Shown in pieces: positions 31,835 through 37,912 of a stretch of DNA of 37,912 nt. Each line of letters begins with the position of its first letter. The stretch's first letter is position 1. A program made the translations under genes and the position numbers. The notes beneath the pieces were generated by a model. It was given only the letters and a program-made list of their open reading frames with translations. It was not told where the DNA came from and ran no database searches. This DNA comes from DATDUP01 sp035290345 (GTDB taxonomy: Bacteria; Patescibacteriota; Patescibacteriia; Magasanikbacterales; UBA922): contig DATDUP010000004.1 of assembly GCA_035290345.1 (NCBI GenBank), forward strand, positions 1-37,912, read 5' to 3'.

Positions 31835-32902
31835 TTAATAAATAAACATGGCATCGCCAAAACTGTAAAAGCGATAATTCTTGGCTTTGGCTTCCTCATA
31901 ACAGTCTAACACAAACTTGGTATCCCCGGCAAAAGCCGCCACCAACATTAATAAAGTGGAACGGGGTAAATGAAAATTGGTGATCAGACCATCAATAATT
32001 TGAAAAGAAAACCCGGGGCGAATGAAAATATTTATCTCCCCTTGATAAGGCTCTAAACGTTGATCATGAAAACCGGCTTGTTGGGCCAATCCTTCCAAGG
32101 TCCGGACAGTAGTCGTGCCCACGGCGATTATTCGCCGCCCATCTTTCTTGGCCTGATTGATCAATTCCGCATTAACCGCCGTCAATTCCACATATTCTGA
32201 ATGCATTACATGATCATCCACGCGTTCAGCCTTGACCGGCAAAAAAGTCCCCAATCCCACATGTAAAGTTATCTCAGCTAATTGTACTCCCCTTTTTTTA
32301 ATCTTCTCAATCAAATCGGGAGTGAAATGAAACCCAGCTGTGGGAGCCGCTACCGATCCTTCGGCCCGAGCATAGACTGTTTGATAAATATCTAATTGGT
32401 GCGGTTCATCTTTGACATAGGGTGGCACTGGTATATGACCATACTGATTTGCCTTTTGTCGAACTTGTTCAGCGGTCAATCCTGAAAACTGAACCAAAAT
32501 TTCCCCGGTCCGGGATTTGACCATTATGTCACAAAAAAAATCCGGAGCAAATCGCACGCGCATACCCGGAGCCAGACGACGACCGGGTTTTCCCAAGACT
32601 TGCCATACCCCCTCGTTTTCTTGAGGCTTGATCAAAAAAATCTCCACCTTTTGTCCATGCCACAATTCTTCTCCCTTTCCTCCTTCTAAAATCCCAAAAA
32701 GCCGAGCCTTAAAAACCCGAGAATTATTCCACACCAAAAGGTCATCCGGACGCAGATATTGAAGAAGATTAAAAAACGAATCATGAACCACCGACTTTTT
32801 TCCCTTGTCCACAACCATTAAACGGGAATGATCCCGTGGCTCTTGAGGTTTTTGCGCAATATATTCTCGTGGGAGTTGATAGTCAAAATCACTAGTGAAC
32901 AT
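31835..32902 (-). CDS. queA: S-adenosylmethionine:tRNA ribosyltransferase-isomerase QueA
   Basis: A 355-residue enzyme that moves the ribosyl part of SAM onto preQ1 in tRNA to form epoxyqueuosine, the step after Tgt. Diagnostic segments are FDYQLPREYIAQKP at the start, LLVWNNSRVFKARLFG near residue 55, AAPTAGFHFT near 185, TLHVGLGTFLPVKAE near 210 and GLITNFHLPRSTLLMLVAAF near 310. The start overlaps mltG by 11 bases. The enzyme reducing epoxyqueuosine (QueG or QueH) is not in view. Confidence 0.97.
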   Translation of the reverse strand: MFTSDFDYQLPREYIAQKPQEPRDHSRLMVVDKGKKSVVHDSFFNLLQYLRPDDLLVWNNSRVFKARLFGILEGGKGEELWHGQKVEIFLIKPQENEGVWQVLGKPGRRLAPGMRVRFAPDFFCDIMVKSRTGEILVQFSGLTAEQVRQKANQYGHIPVPPYVKDEPHQLDIYQTVYARAEGSVAAPTAGFHFTPDLIEKIKKRGVQLAEITLHVGLGTFLPVKAERVDDHVMHSEYVELTAVNAELINQAKKDGRRIIAVGTTTVRTLEGLAQQAGFHDQRLEPYQGEINIFIRPGFSFQIIDGLITNFHLPRSTLLMLVAAFAGDTKFVLDCYEEAKAKNYRFYSFGDAMFIY

Positions 32903-33944
32903 AGAGATACTTAGCTACATTGGCATTATGCTCTTCCAAATCCTGGCTGTAAATTACTTGGCCTTCAGTAGTCGTCAAAAAATACCAATAATCATTGGCC
33001 GTGGGATAGATGGCCGCCTCAATGGCCGCCAAGCTAGGATTACAGATCGGCCCCAAAGGTAGACCGGGGTACTTGTAAGTGTTCCAGGGAGAATTAAAAT
33101 CCCGATCTTCTTTAGTAGTAAACAATTCACCTTCCCCGATCTTTCCTGTTGCATAATGAACCGTAGAATCAGCTTGTAAGGCCCAATTAAGATCATAACG
33201 GCGCCAAAAAATATCAGCCACCTTCTTTAAATCCTCTTCTTGCCGCACTTCTCTCTCCAGGATACTGGCCATGGTCAACACTTCAAACCAAGTACGTCCG
33301 CTTTTTTTGATAGCTGCTTGCTTTTCTTCGGTAATTTGTTGATTACGTTCCTGGATAAGACGCTCCACAATTTCTTCAACCGTAGCATTGTTGTAAATCC
33401 GATAAGTGTCTGGCGCCAGATAACCTTCGTAACTTACATACCAAGGCTTATCGACAAGGATCGGAAAGTCATTGGTTATCAACGGAGCGGCACTTTTTCC
33501 TTTCAATTTATAATTCACCGCTGGTTTACCAACCAAGGCAAAAAAGTCCGCCTCTGTGACTAATCCCTCCTTTTCTAGATATTCGGCCACCTCCCCCAAG
33601 GTCCATCCGGGAATAATAGTGATGACCCGCTCATTCAGCCCGGGTTGGCTCAAGGCCGCGGCCAAACGAGCAATGGTGAACGGCGCGTCCACTTTGAATT
33701 CTCCGTAGTTTATTTTCTTGTCTAAACCTTTCCAGACTAAATACTTTTGAAACAACCAAGCACTGCGAATAACCTGTTCCTTTTCCAAACGGGCCGCTAA
33801 GGTGGCTACCGATTCACCAGGTTGCACTGAGAAAACTAATCCCTCCTTGCCCGGCTGAGCACTGCTTTTATATATTTCGGAATAAAGAAACCAAATGCCG
33901 AAAACAAAACAAAAAAATATGAGAAAAAAAATCAATTTTTTCAT
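32892..33944 (-). CDS. mltG: Endolytic peptidoglycan transglycosylase MltG (YceG family)
   Basis: A 350-residue membrane-anchored enzyme that cleaves nascent glycan strands and helps set their length. An N-terminal helix (KKLIFFLIFFCFVFGIWFLY) is followed by a LysM-like region (FSVQPGESVATLAARL, YGEFKVDAPFTIARLAAAL). The catalytic domain has the glutamate in LTMASILEREVR, then LQADSTVHYATG and SPWNTYKYPGLPLGPICNPS near the end. I chose ATG 33944, which forms an ATGA overlap with the stop of the nucleotidyltransferase; an upstream ATG at 33974 would overlap it by 34 bases. Confidence 0.95.
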   Translation of the reverse strand: MKKLIFFLIFFCFVFGIWFLYSEIYKSSAQPGKEGLVFSVQPGESVATLAARLEKEQVIRSAWLFQKYLVWKGLDKKINYGEFKVDAPFTIARLAAALSQPGLNERVITIIPGWTLGEVAEYLEKEGLVTEADFFALVGKPAVNYKLKGKSAAPLITNDFPILVDKPWYVSYEGYLAPDTYRIYNNATVEEIVERLIQERNQQITEEKQAAIKKSGRTWFEVLTMASILEREVRQEEDLKKVADIFWRRYDLNWALQADSTVHYATGKIGEGELFTTKEDRDFNSPWNTYKYPGLPLGPICNPSLAAIEAAIYPTANDYWYFLTTTEGQVIYSQDLEEHNANVAKYLYVH

Positions 33945-34633
33945 AAAAATATTTGCCAATTCTTTCTGGCCCATGCCAATCTCTCCGGCACCCCGACATC
34001 CACCCAGGGCTGATCCGTAGGATACACATACATTTGCCGCACTCGGGGGAAAACATCGTATTCAATACTAAACTCATCAGTTTCTGGAAAATACTTCTTC
34101 AAATTTGCATTAAAAAAGTAGACACCACCATTAATATAACCTGAAACAGCCTGACCAGTTTTCTCCTTAAACGCTTGCAAATGTCCATCCTCGGCAAATT
34201 CCAAAGTCCCATAACTGGCCGCGTCCGGGACTTTGGCTCCTAAGATCAAACCTTCACTGTCTTCTTTTCCAGCCTGACAAAAAGAAGAAAGATCAGCCGC
34301 CACCAAAACATCACCGTTTAACACCAAGACTGGTTCTTCTGGCTGGCGCACATATTTCCAAGCGTGCTTGATCGCCCCTCCCGTCCCCAATTTTTTGTCT
34401 TCAATCGCGTAGATGATTTCCAAACCCTGTCGAGAAAAACCAACCTCTTTCTGCACCGCTGTGGCCAAATGTCCGGCCGCCAACACTACTTCGGTTATAC
34501 CCAAGGATCTCATTTTTTCCAACTGCCAATCTAAAACCGTCTTTGGCCCAATGGGCAAAAGAATCTTAGGACAGGTCTTGGTAATTTCTCCCAAGCGTGT
34601 GGACAAACCACCGCAGAGAATGATTGCATTCAT
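33941..34633 (-). CDS. Sugar-phosphate nucleotidyltransferase (HddC-like)
   Basis: A 230-residue Rossmann-type nucleotidyltransferase that probably makes an activated sugar from a sugar-1-phosphate and an NTP. Signatures are IILCGGLSTRLGEITKTCPK at the N-terminus (nucleotide binding and catalytic lysine), KLGTGGAIKHAW near 82, VLNGDVL near 104 (metal-binding Asp), GYINGGVYFF near 165 and the C-terminal WVDVGVPERLAWA. The pattern resembles HddC/mannose-1-phosphate guanylyltransferases, but the sugar and base cannot be read from sequence. It lies 3 bases after the PAP2 gene within an envelope operon. Confidence 0.88.
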   Translation of the reverse strand: MNAIILCGGLSTRLGEITKTCPKILLPIGPKTVLDWQLEKMRSLGITEVVLAAGHLATAVQKEVGFSRQGLEIIYAIEDKKLGTGGAIKHAWKYVRQPEEPVLVLNGDVLVAADLSSFCQAGKEDSEGLILGAKVPDAASYGTLEFAEDGHLQAFKEKTGQAVSGYINGGVYFFNANLKKYFPETDEFSIEYDVFPRVRQMYVYPTDQPWVDVGVPERLAWARKNWQIFL

Positions 34634-34636
34634 AAT

Positions 34637-35200
34637 CTAACGCCAAAAAAGAAGAAGATGGTTATACAAAGGCTGAGAAATATAAGTGACAAGATAATAG
34701 CCGAAGTAGGAAAAAACCAAAGCAAAAAATATACCCCCGGCCACATCGCGCGGGTAATGCACACCGACCCAAATCCGAGAAAAACCGACCAAACCCGCCA
34801 AAAATGTTAAAAGTAAAATAACAAACCAATGAGCACCAAAAAAATAAGTGATAAAAACCAAGAGAAAAGAAATCATGGTGTGGTCGGAAGGAAAGGACTT
34901 GTTCTTATAGGGCTGAAATAAAAATTTAGCTTCTGGAAATTCTCCCATCGGCCTTTTATGCACCCAAAACATCGCCAACATCCAGCTGACTACGATCCCT
35001 GATACAATTGTAGTCAACACCACTTTGATATAAAGGCGGTACCAAATTCCAGGTAAAGTCACATCAGCCCAGACCAAGCAAAGGACAAAGAGAATATAAA
35101 TAAACCAATGCGCGACTACTAAAAACAATCCATCCAAAGCCGGCCGTTTCCCTAGTTGTCTGTTGACACAGAAAAAGAGACGCTGATTTAAAGTCTTCAT
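34637..35200 (-). CDS. PAP2-family membrane phosphatase
   Basis: A 187-residue membrane protein with about five helices. The three phosphatase motifs are present: a basic segment (VHKRPMGEF), FPSDHTM near 105 (PSDH instead of the usual PSGH) and SRIWVGVHYPRDVAGG near 140 with the catalytic His and Asp. The size and context suggest an undecaprenyl-diphosphate phosphatase of the BcrC type recycling the wall lipid carrier, or a lipid phosphatase. The ATG overlaps the NUDIX stop as ATGA. Confidence 0.9.
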   Translation of the reverse strand: MKTLNQRLFFCVNRQLGKRPALDGLFLVVAHWFIYILFVLCLVWADVTLPGIWYRLYIKVVLTTIVSGIVVSWMLAMFWVHKRPMGEFPEAKFLFQPYKNKSFPSDHTMISFLLVFITYFFGAHWFVILLLTFLAGLVGFSRIWVGVHYPRDVAGGIFFALVFSYFGYYLVTYISQPLYNHLLLFWR

Positions 35201-35739
35201 AATTTTTTTAAATAATCAAGGGCCAGATAACAAGCTAAAGACCCGTGTAAACTATTTATTCTGCCCTGACGTAGATGACGAATGAAATCTGACAAACCCA
35301 TTTCTCGCACTTTTATTAACTCCATTTCTTCCAATTGTTGTTCGCCGATCCTAACAGCATCTAAAGCCAAGAAAAAATGACAATACCCGGTTGCGTATTT
35401 ACTTTTCATTACTTTGCCCAAATTTACCCATTTCTTTGATTCATGTCCAGCTTCTTCGCGCAATTCGTTCTTGGCAGTGGCCAAGGGGGTTTTATCAGGA
35501 TCGACAAAACCGGCCACCAAACTATCCACGGCCTTTTCTTCCCCTAAATAATACTCATTGATAAAAACCACCTGTTTTTTCTTGGTTAAGGCAAACACCA
35601 TTACGATATCCGGCGCCACCTCAATGCAAAAATCACCCGGTCGGTCGGCTTGAGGGAATTGCACCCGCCAATTCTCTATACTCCGATAATGAAAATTCAA
35701 AACTCTTTTTTTCTCAATAATTTTCAGTTGTTTTCTCAT
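35197..35739 (-). CDS. NUDIX hydrolase, ADP-ribose pyrophosphatase-like
   Basis: A 180-residue protein with the layout of ADP-sugar pyrophosphatases: a beta-rich N-terminal part (VMVFALTKKKQVVFINEYYL) and a NUDIX box at about residues 75-100. The box is slightly degenerate: in AGFVDPDKTPLATAKNELRE the usual first Glu is Lys/Thr and the Arg of REUXEE is Asn. The metal-binding EE of LREEAGH is kept. A Tyr/Phe-rich stretch after it (YATGYCHFFLALDA) fits the family. Activity is likely but substrate unknown. It lies 3 bases after the FemX-like gene. Confidence 0.85.
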   Translation of the reverse strand: MRKQLKIIEKKRVLNFHYRSIENWRVQFPQADRPGDFCIEVAPDIVMVFALTKKKQVVFINEYYLGEEKAVDSLVAGFVDPDKTPLATAKNELREEAGHESKKWVNLGKVMKSKYATGYCHFFLALDAVRIGEQQLEEMELIKVREMGLSDFIRHLRQGRINSLHGSLACYLALDYLKKL

Positions 35740-35742
35740 ATT

Positions 35743-36699
35743 TCATCCTTTTAATCTTCTTAACCGCCGTACCCATTGATATAACCTATACTTCCCCGGG
35801 GACAACACCTGCTCAAAGGCTTGACCATACTCCTTGAGTTGACCGCCAAAGCTGACTTTGAAACGCGTCACTCCGGTCCAAGAATGTCCAGCTGACCAAC
35901 AATATCCATGAAAACAACTCAGGGGGCCGGAAACAGCCGGGGGACTGATCCCCCAAAAATCATACTGTTGACAACCATTTTTTTTTCCCAATTTTAAACC
36001 TTCCCACTGCAGGAAATAAGGAGCCATGAGATTGCGTTCTTGACTTGACGAAGCACCATGGAGATAAGTAATAACAGTTGGAGTTAAAATAAAAATATTA
36101 CTGGCCAAGGCCCGTCCTTGATAATAGGCAATCAATTGGCGGACAAATGGTTGGGCTAATAGCTTCTCATAATGAGCATAACCATGGCTACGAAAACTGT
36201 CCCGCCTGACTGTCTCTTTATTTAATTCCCAAAAAATCTGAGGATTTTTTTCTTCTCTAACCACCACGCCCTTACGCTGGGCCAAATTGATATTATACCT
36301 AGTTTTACTGTGCATCCCTGTTAAAATCTCTTCCAGAGTCTTAGATAAATCCAAAATCCAGGTCTGTTTTGGCTGACGATTGGCTACAAATTCTATCCCT
36401 TTCTCACCTTCTCTAGAAACTTGAGGTTCCACCCGCGCAAAAGCAAAACCTTTTTTCTTTAAAAAATCCCCCACTGCCCCCAAATCCTCTGCCGTCATAT
36501 CTACGCGGGGGGCATACCAATATTTCATTCCCCGCCCCCAATCATGGATAAATCCCTGCCACTGCTCGTCCCCGTTCGTTAGACGAAGAGGAAGATGACC
36601 AAGGGTAGCCTGAAAATCACCCCATTCCCATTGTTGAACAAACTCTGTCTCCCAACCCGGGAGCCAGTCTTTTTTATCATTTATCACGTCAATTCTCAT
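35743..36699 (-). CDS. FemX/FemAB-like peptidoglycan bridge aminoacyltransferase
   Basis: A 318-residue protein with two GNAT-like halves. It probably adds an amino acid from aminoacyl-tRNA to the stem peptide of lipid II. Signatures are WEWGDFQATLG near residue 25, WILDLSKTLEEILTGMHSKT followed by RYNINLAQRKGV near 125, and YLHGASSSQERNLMAPYFLQ near 220. The C-terminal GVTRFKVSFGG is also typical. It opens the envelope operon. The promoter's -10 box ends 6 bases before the ATG, so the mRNA should be leaderless. Which amino acid it adds is unknown; some homologues act on proteins rather than wall peptide. Confidence 0.9.
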   Translation of the reverse strand: MRIDVINDKKDWLPGWETEFVQQWEWGDFQATLGHLPLRLTNGDEQWQGFIHDWGRGMKYWYAPRVDMTAEDLGAVGDFLKKKGFAFARVEPQVSREGEKGIEFVANRQPKQTWILDLSKTLEEILTGMHSKTRYNINLAQRKGVVVREEKNPQIFWELNKETVRRDSFRSHGYAHYEKLLAQPFVRQLIAYYQGRALASNIFILTPTVITYLHGASSSQERNLMAPYFLQWEGLKLGKKNGCQQYDFWGISPPAVSGPLSCFHGYCWSAGHSWTGVTRFKVSFGGQLKEYGQAFEQVLSPGKYRLYQWVRRLRRLKG

Positions 36700-36705
36700 A
36701 TGAAT

Positions 36706-36734
36706 ATGATAGCCAATCCCAGCTAAAAAGGCAA
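36706..36734 (-). promoter_or_regulatory. Promoter for the FemX-to-queA operon
   Basis: Minus strand TTGCCT (36734-36729), 17 bases, TATCAT (36711-36706). Six bases separate the -10 box from the ATG at 36699, so the start codon is at about the transcription start. Confidence 0.65.
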
Positions 36735-36748
36735 TTTATCGCTCCCTC

Positions 36749-36777
36749 TTGATTTTTTTTTTGGATTTATATATACT
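36749..36777 (+). promoter_or_regulatory. Promoter for rpmF-nusB-rnc
   Basis: TTGATT (36749-36754), 17 bases including a T-run, TATACT (36772-36777). Start near 36784, leader about 22 nt without a clear Shine-Dalgarno. It is back-to-back with the FemX promoter. Confidence 0.75.
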
Positions 36778-36805
36778 GATCAACAGTTTTAGCCTTTATT
36801 ACCAT

Positions 36806-37024
36806 ATGGGTCTACCATCAAAAAGACGGACAACTACGTCCAAAAAGCAAAGGGCAGCTCACTTTGCCCTAAAAACCAAAGCCGTAGCTAAATGCGGCGA
36901 CTGCGGCGCCCCGTCGCTTCCCCACCATGCTTGTTCCAAATGCGGCCGTTATCGTGGACGCCGGGCCGTGGACACGCAAAAACGCGTTCTCCGAGCCACC
37001 CGCGCCAGCAAGAAGAAGAAATAA
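36806..37024 (+). CDS. rpmF: Large ribosomal subunit protein bL32
   Basis: A 72-residue basic protein (start GLPSKRRTTTSKKQRAAHFA). It keeps the zinc-binding cysteine pairs CGDC and CSKC, so it is the zinc-containing (C+) form of L32. I chose ATG 36806, which gives the family N-terminus and lies past the promoter; a longer in-frame start at 36749 would lie inside the promoter. It is the first gene of the operon, two bases before nusB. Confidence 0.95.
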   Translation: MGLPSKRRTTTSKKQRAAHFALKTKAVAKCGDCGAPSLPHHACSKCGRYRGRRAVDTQKRVLRATRASKKKK

Positions 37025-37026
37025 AT

Positions 37027-37458
37027 ATGGCCAACCGGCACTTAGCTCGTTCCATTGCCATGCAAGTCCTTTATCAATGGGATTTTCGTGGCCGCCAAAC
37101 TGACAAATTGCCGGAGATTGTTCAACAAAATATTGAAGAATTCGGCCAAGGCTTGGAAGAAGACAAAAAATACATTGACGAAACTGTCCAAGGGGTCGTT
37201 GACCATTTAGAAGATATTGATGGGACCATTGCTCAATATGCTACTAATTGGTCCTTAGAACAAATAACCATCGTGGACCGTAATGTCTTGCGTATCGGTG
37301 TTTACGAACTGAAGTATAATCCGGAAATCCCGGCCAAGGTAGCCATCAACGAAGCGATTGAGGTGGCAAAAAGTTACGGCGGTTCCGCTTCCGGAAAATT
37401 CGTTAACGGCGTCCTTGGGGCCATCTATAAAACTGTAGAAAAAATAGAAGAAGAATAA
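37027..37458 (+). CDS. nusB: Transcription antitermination protein NusB
   Basis: A 143-residue all-helical protein that binds boxA RNA with NusE (S10) for rRNA antitermination. The N-terminal RHLARSIAMQVLYQWDF, central IAQYATNWSLEQITIVDRNVL and C-terminal AINEAIEVAKSYGGSASGKFV, then NGVLGAIYK, are all typical. The ATG follows the rpmF stop by two bases. A longer frame open into rpmF is a shadow. A compact operon with rpmF and rnc fits ribosome production. Confidence 0.96.
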   Translation: MANRHLARSIAMQVLYQWDFRGRQTDKLPEIVQQNIEEFGQGLEEDKKYIDETVQGVVDHLEDIDGTIAQYATNWSLEQITIVDRNVLRIGVYELKYNPEIPAKVAINEAIEVAKSYGGSASGKFVNGVLGAIYKTVEKIEEE

Positions 37459-37461
37459 GCT

Positions 37462-37912
37462 ATGGAGCTCGTCCCCCAGTATCATGAAAAAAACTTTGCC
37501 GTCCTGGAAGAAAAAATCGGCATCAAATTCAAACAACCAAATTACTTGGTTCAGGCTTTGGTACACCGTTCCTACTTGAATGAGAACCGGGAATTCCCTT
37601 TGGGTCATAACGAACGTCTGGAATTCCTTGGTGATGCGGTCTTGGAACTAGTGGTCACTGAATTTATCTTTGAGAACTACCTGAATCCAGAAGGTGAACT
37701 CACCAACTGGCGAGCCGCCCTCGTCAATGCCAAGACTTGTGCCAACATTTCTTTAGAAATCGGACTGGAACCCTACCTGTTCTTGAGCCATGGCGAAGCT
37801 AAAGATGCTGGAACCAAAGCCCGAGAATATATTATGGCCAAGGTGCTGGAATCTCTAATCGGAGCCATCTATGTTGACCAAGGTTGGGACATGGCCAAAC
37901 AATTCGTCTTGC
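37462..37912 (+). CDS. rnc: Ribonuclease III (5' part, cut by the window edge)
   Basis: The first 150 residues of RNase III, which cleaves double-stranded RNA and processes rRNA precursors. The catalytic signature NERLEFLGDAVLELVV lies near residue 50, the substrate-helix motif ALVHRSYLNE near 32 and the second acidic cluster AKVLESLIGAIYVDQG near 126. The endonuclease domain is nearly complete; the dsRNA-binding domain lies beyond the edge. The ATG is 3 bases after nusB. Confidence 0.96.
   Translation, partial: MELVPQYHEKNFAVLEEKIGIKFKQPNYLVQALVHRSYLNENREFPLGHNERLEFLGDAVLELVVTEFIFENYLNPEGELTNWRAALVNAKTCANISLEIGLEPYLFLSHGEAKDAGTKAREYIMAKVLESLIGAIYVDQGWDMAKQFVL

Noticed and set aside
36749..36805. 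N-terminal extension of L32 from an upstream ATG
   Set aside because: The extra residues are hydrophobic and unlike L32, and their DNA is the promoter (TTGATT...TATACT).
1..37912. CRISPR arrays, insertion sequences and prophage genes
   Set aside because: No regularly spaced repeats, no transposase or integrase frames and no phage structural genes were seen on either strand.

Overview
The window looks like a chromosomal segment of a Patescibacteria / Candidate Phyla Radiation (CPR) bacterium. This is inferred from gene content: type IV secretion pilin-like domains fused to very large surface proteins, membrane proteins with thrombospondin type 3 repeats, a small S21 with a GTG start, and compact same-strand operons. 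TGA is used as a normal stop (for example at the tgt and nucleotidyltransferase ends), which argues against the UGA-recoded lineages (Gracilibacteria/Absconditabacteria). I cannot name the species.

Layout. Positions 1-80 hold the 5' end of an unknown minus-strand gene with its own promoter. Positions 227-21053 are one uninterrupted minus-strand gene array. Read in transcription order it is rpsU, a YqeY-like gene, a 733-residue pilin-domain surface protein, a 4438-residue pilin-domain surface protein (35% of the window), three membrane-anchored proteins with calcium-binding-type TSP3 repeats, ybeY, dgkA and ftsA, followed by a terminator. The only clear promoter in this array lies before rpsU. 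Next come lepB-hisS with their own promoter, then an AT-rich cassette of three unknown genes (23547-24825) with its own promoter. A stable-RNA block follows: tRNA-Ile(GAT), tRNA-Val(GAC) and a structured RNA with promoter and terminator that may be a 6S RNA. Then come ndk, a UvrD/PcrA-type helicase and a C39-like papain-fold protein.

The right-hand part holds a plus-strand operon of tgt, an MTH1-like NUDIX hydrolase and a YhhQ-type queuosine-precursor transporter. It converges on a minus-strand operon of a FemX-like transferase, a NUDIX hydrolase, a PAP2 phosphatase, a sugar nucleotidyltransferase, mltG, queA and a small unknown gene. The plus-strand rpmF-nusB-rnc operon runs off the right edge.

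How the genes fit together. One theme is cell envelope and division: FtsA, undecaprenol/diacylglycerol kinase, PAP2 phosphatase, FemX-like transferase, MltG, signal peptidase I and the giant surface proteins. A second is queuosine tRNA modification from an imported precursor (YhhQ, Tgt, QueA), with no base-biosynthesis genes in view. A third is translation and RNA processing (S21, L32, HisRS, YbeY, NusB, RNase III, tRNAs). Promoters of the form TTGxxx-16/17-TAnnnT are easy to see. Many abut or overlap the preceding terminator, and several lie so close to the ATG that the mRNAs are probably leaderless.

The most unusual object is the pair of tandem pilin-domain surface proteins, above all the 4438-residue one, with LamG-like, TIG-like, Ig-like and cysteine-rich modules. 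All domain calls are from reading motifs by eye; no database search was run.
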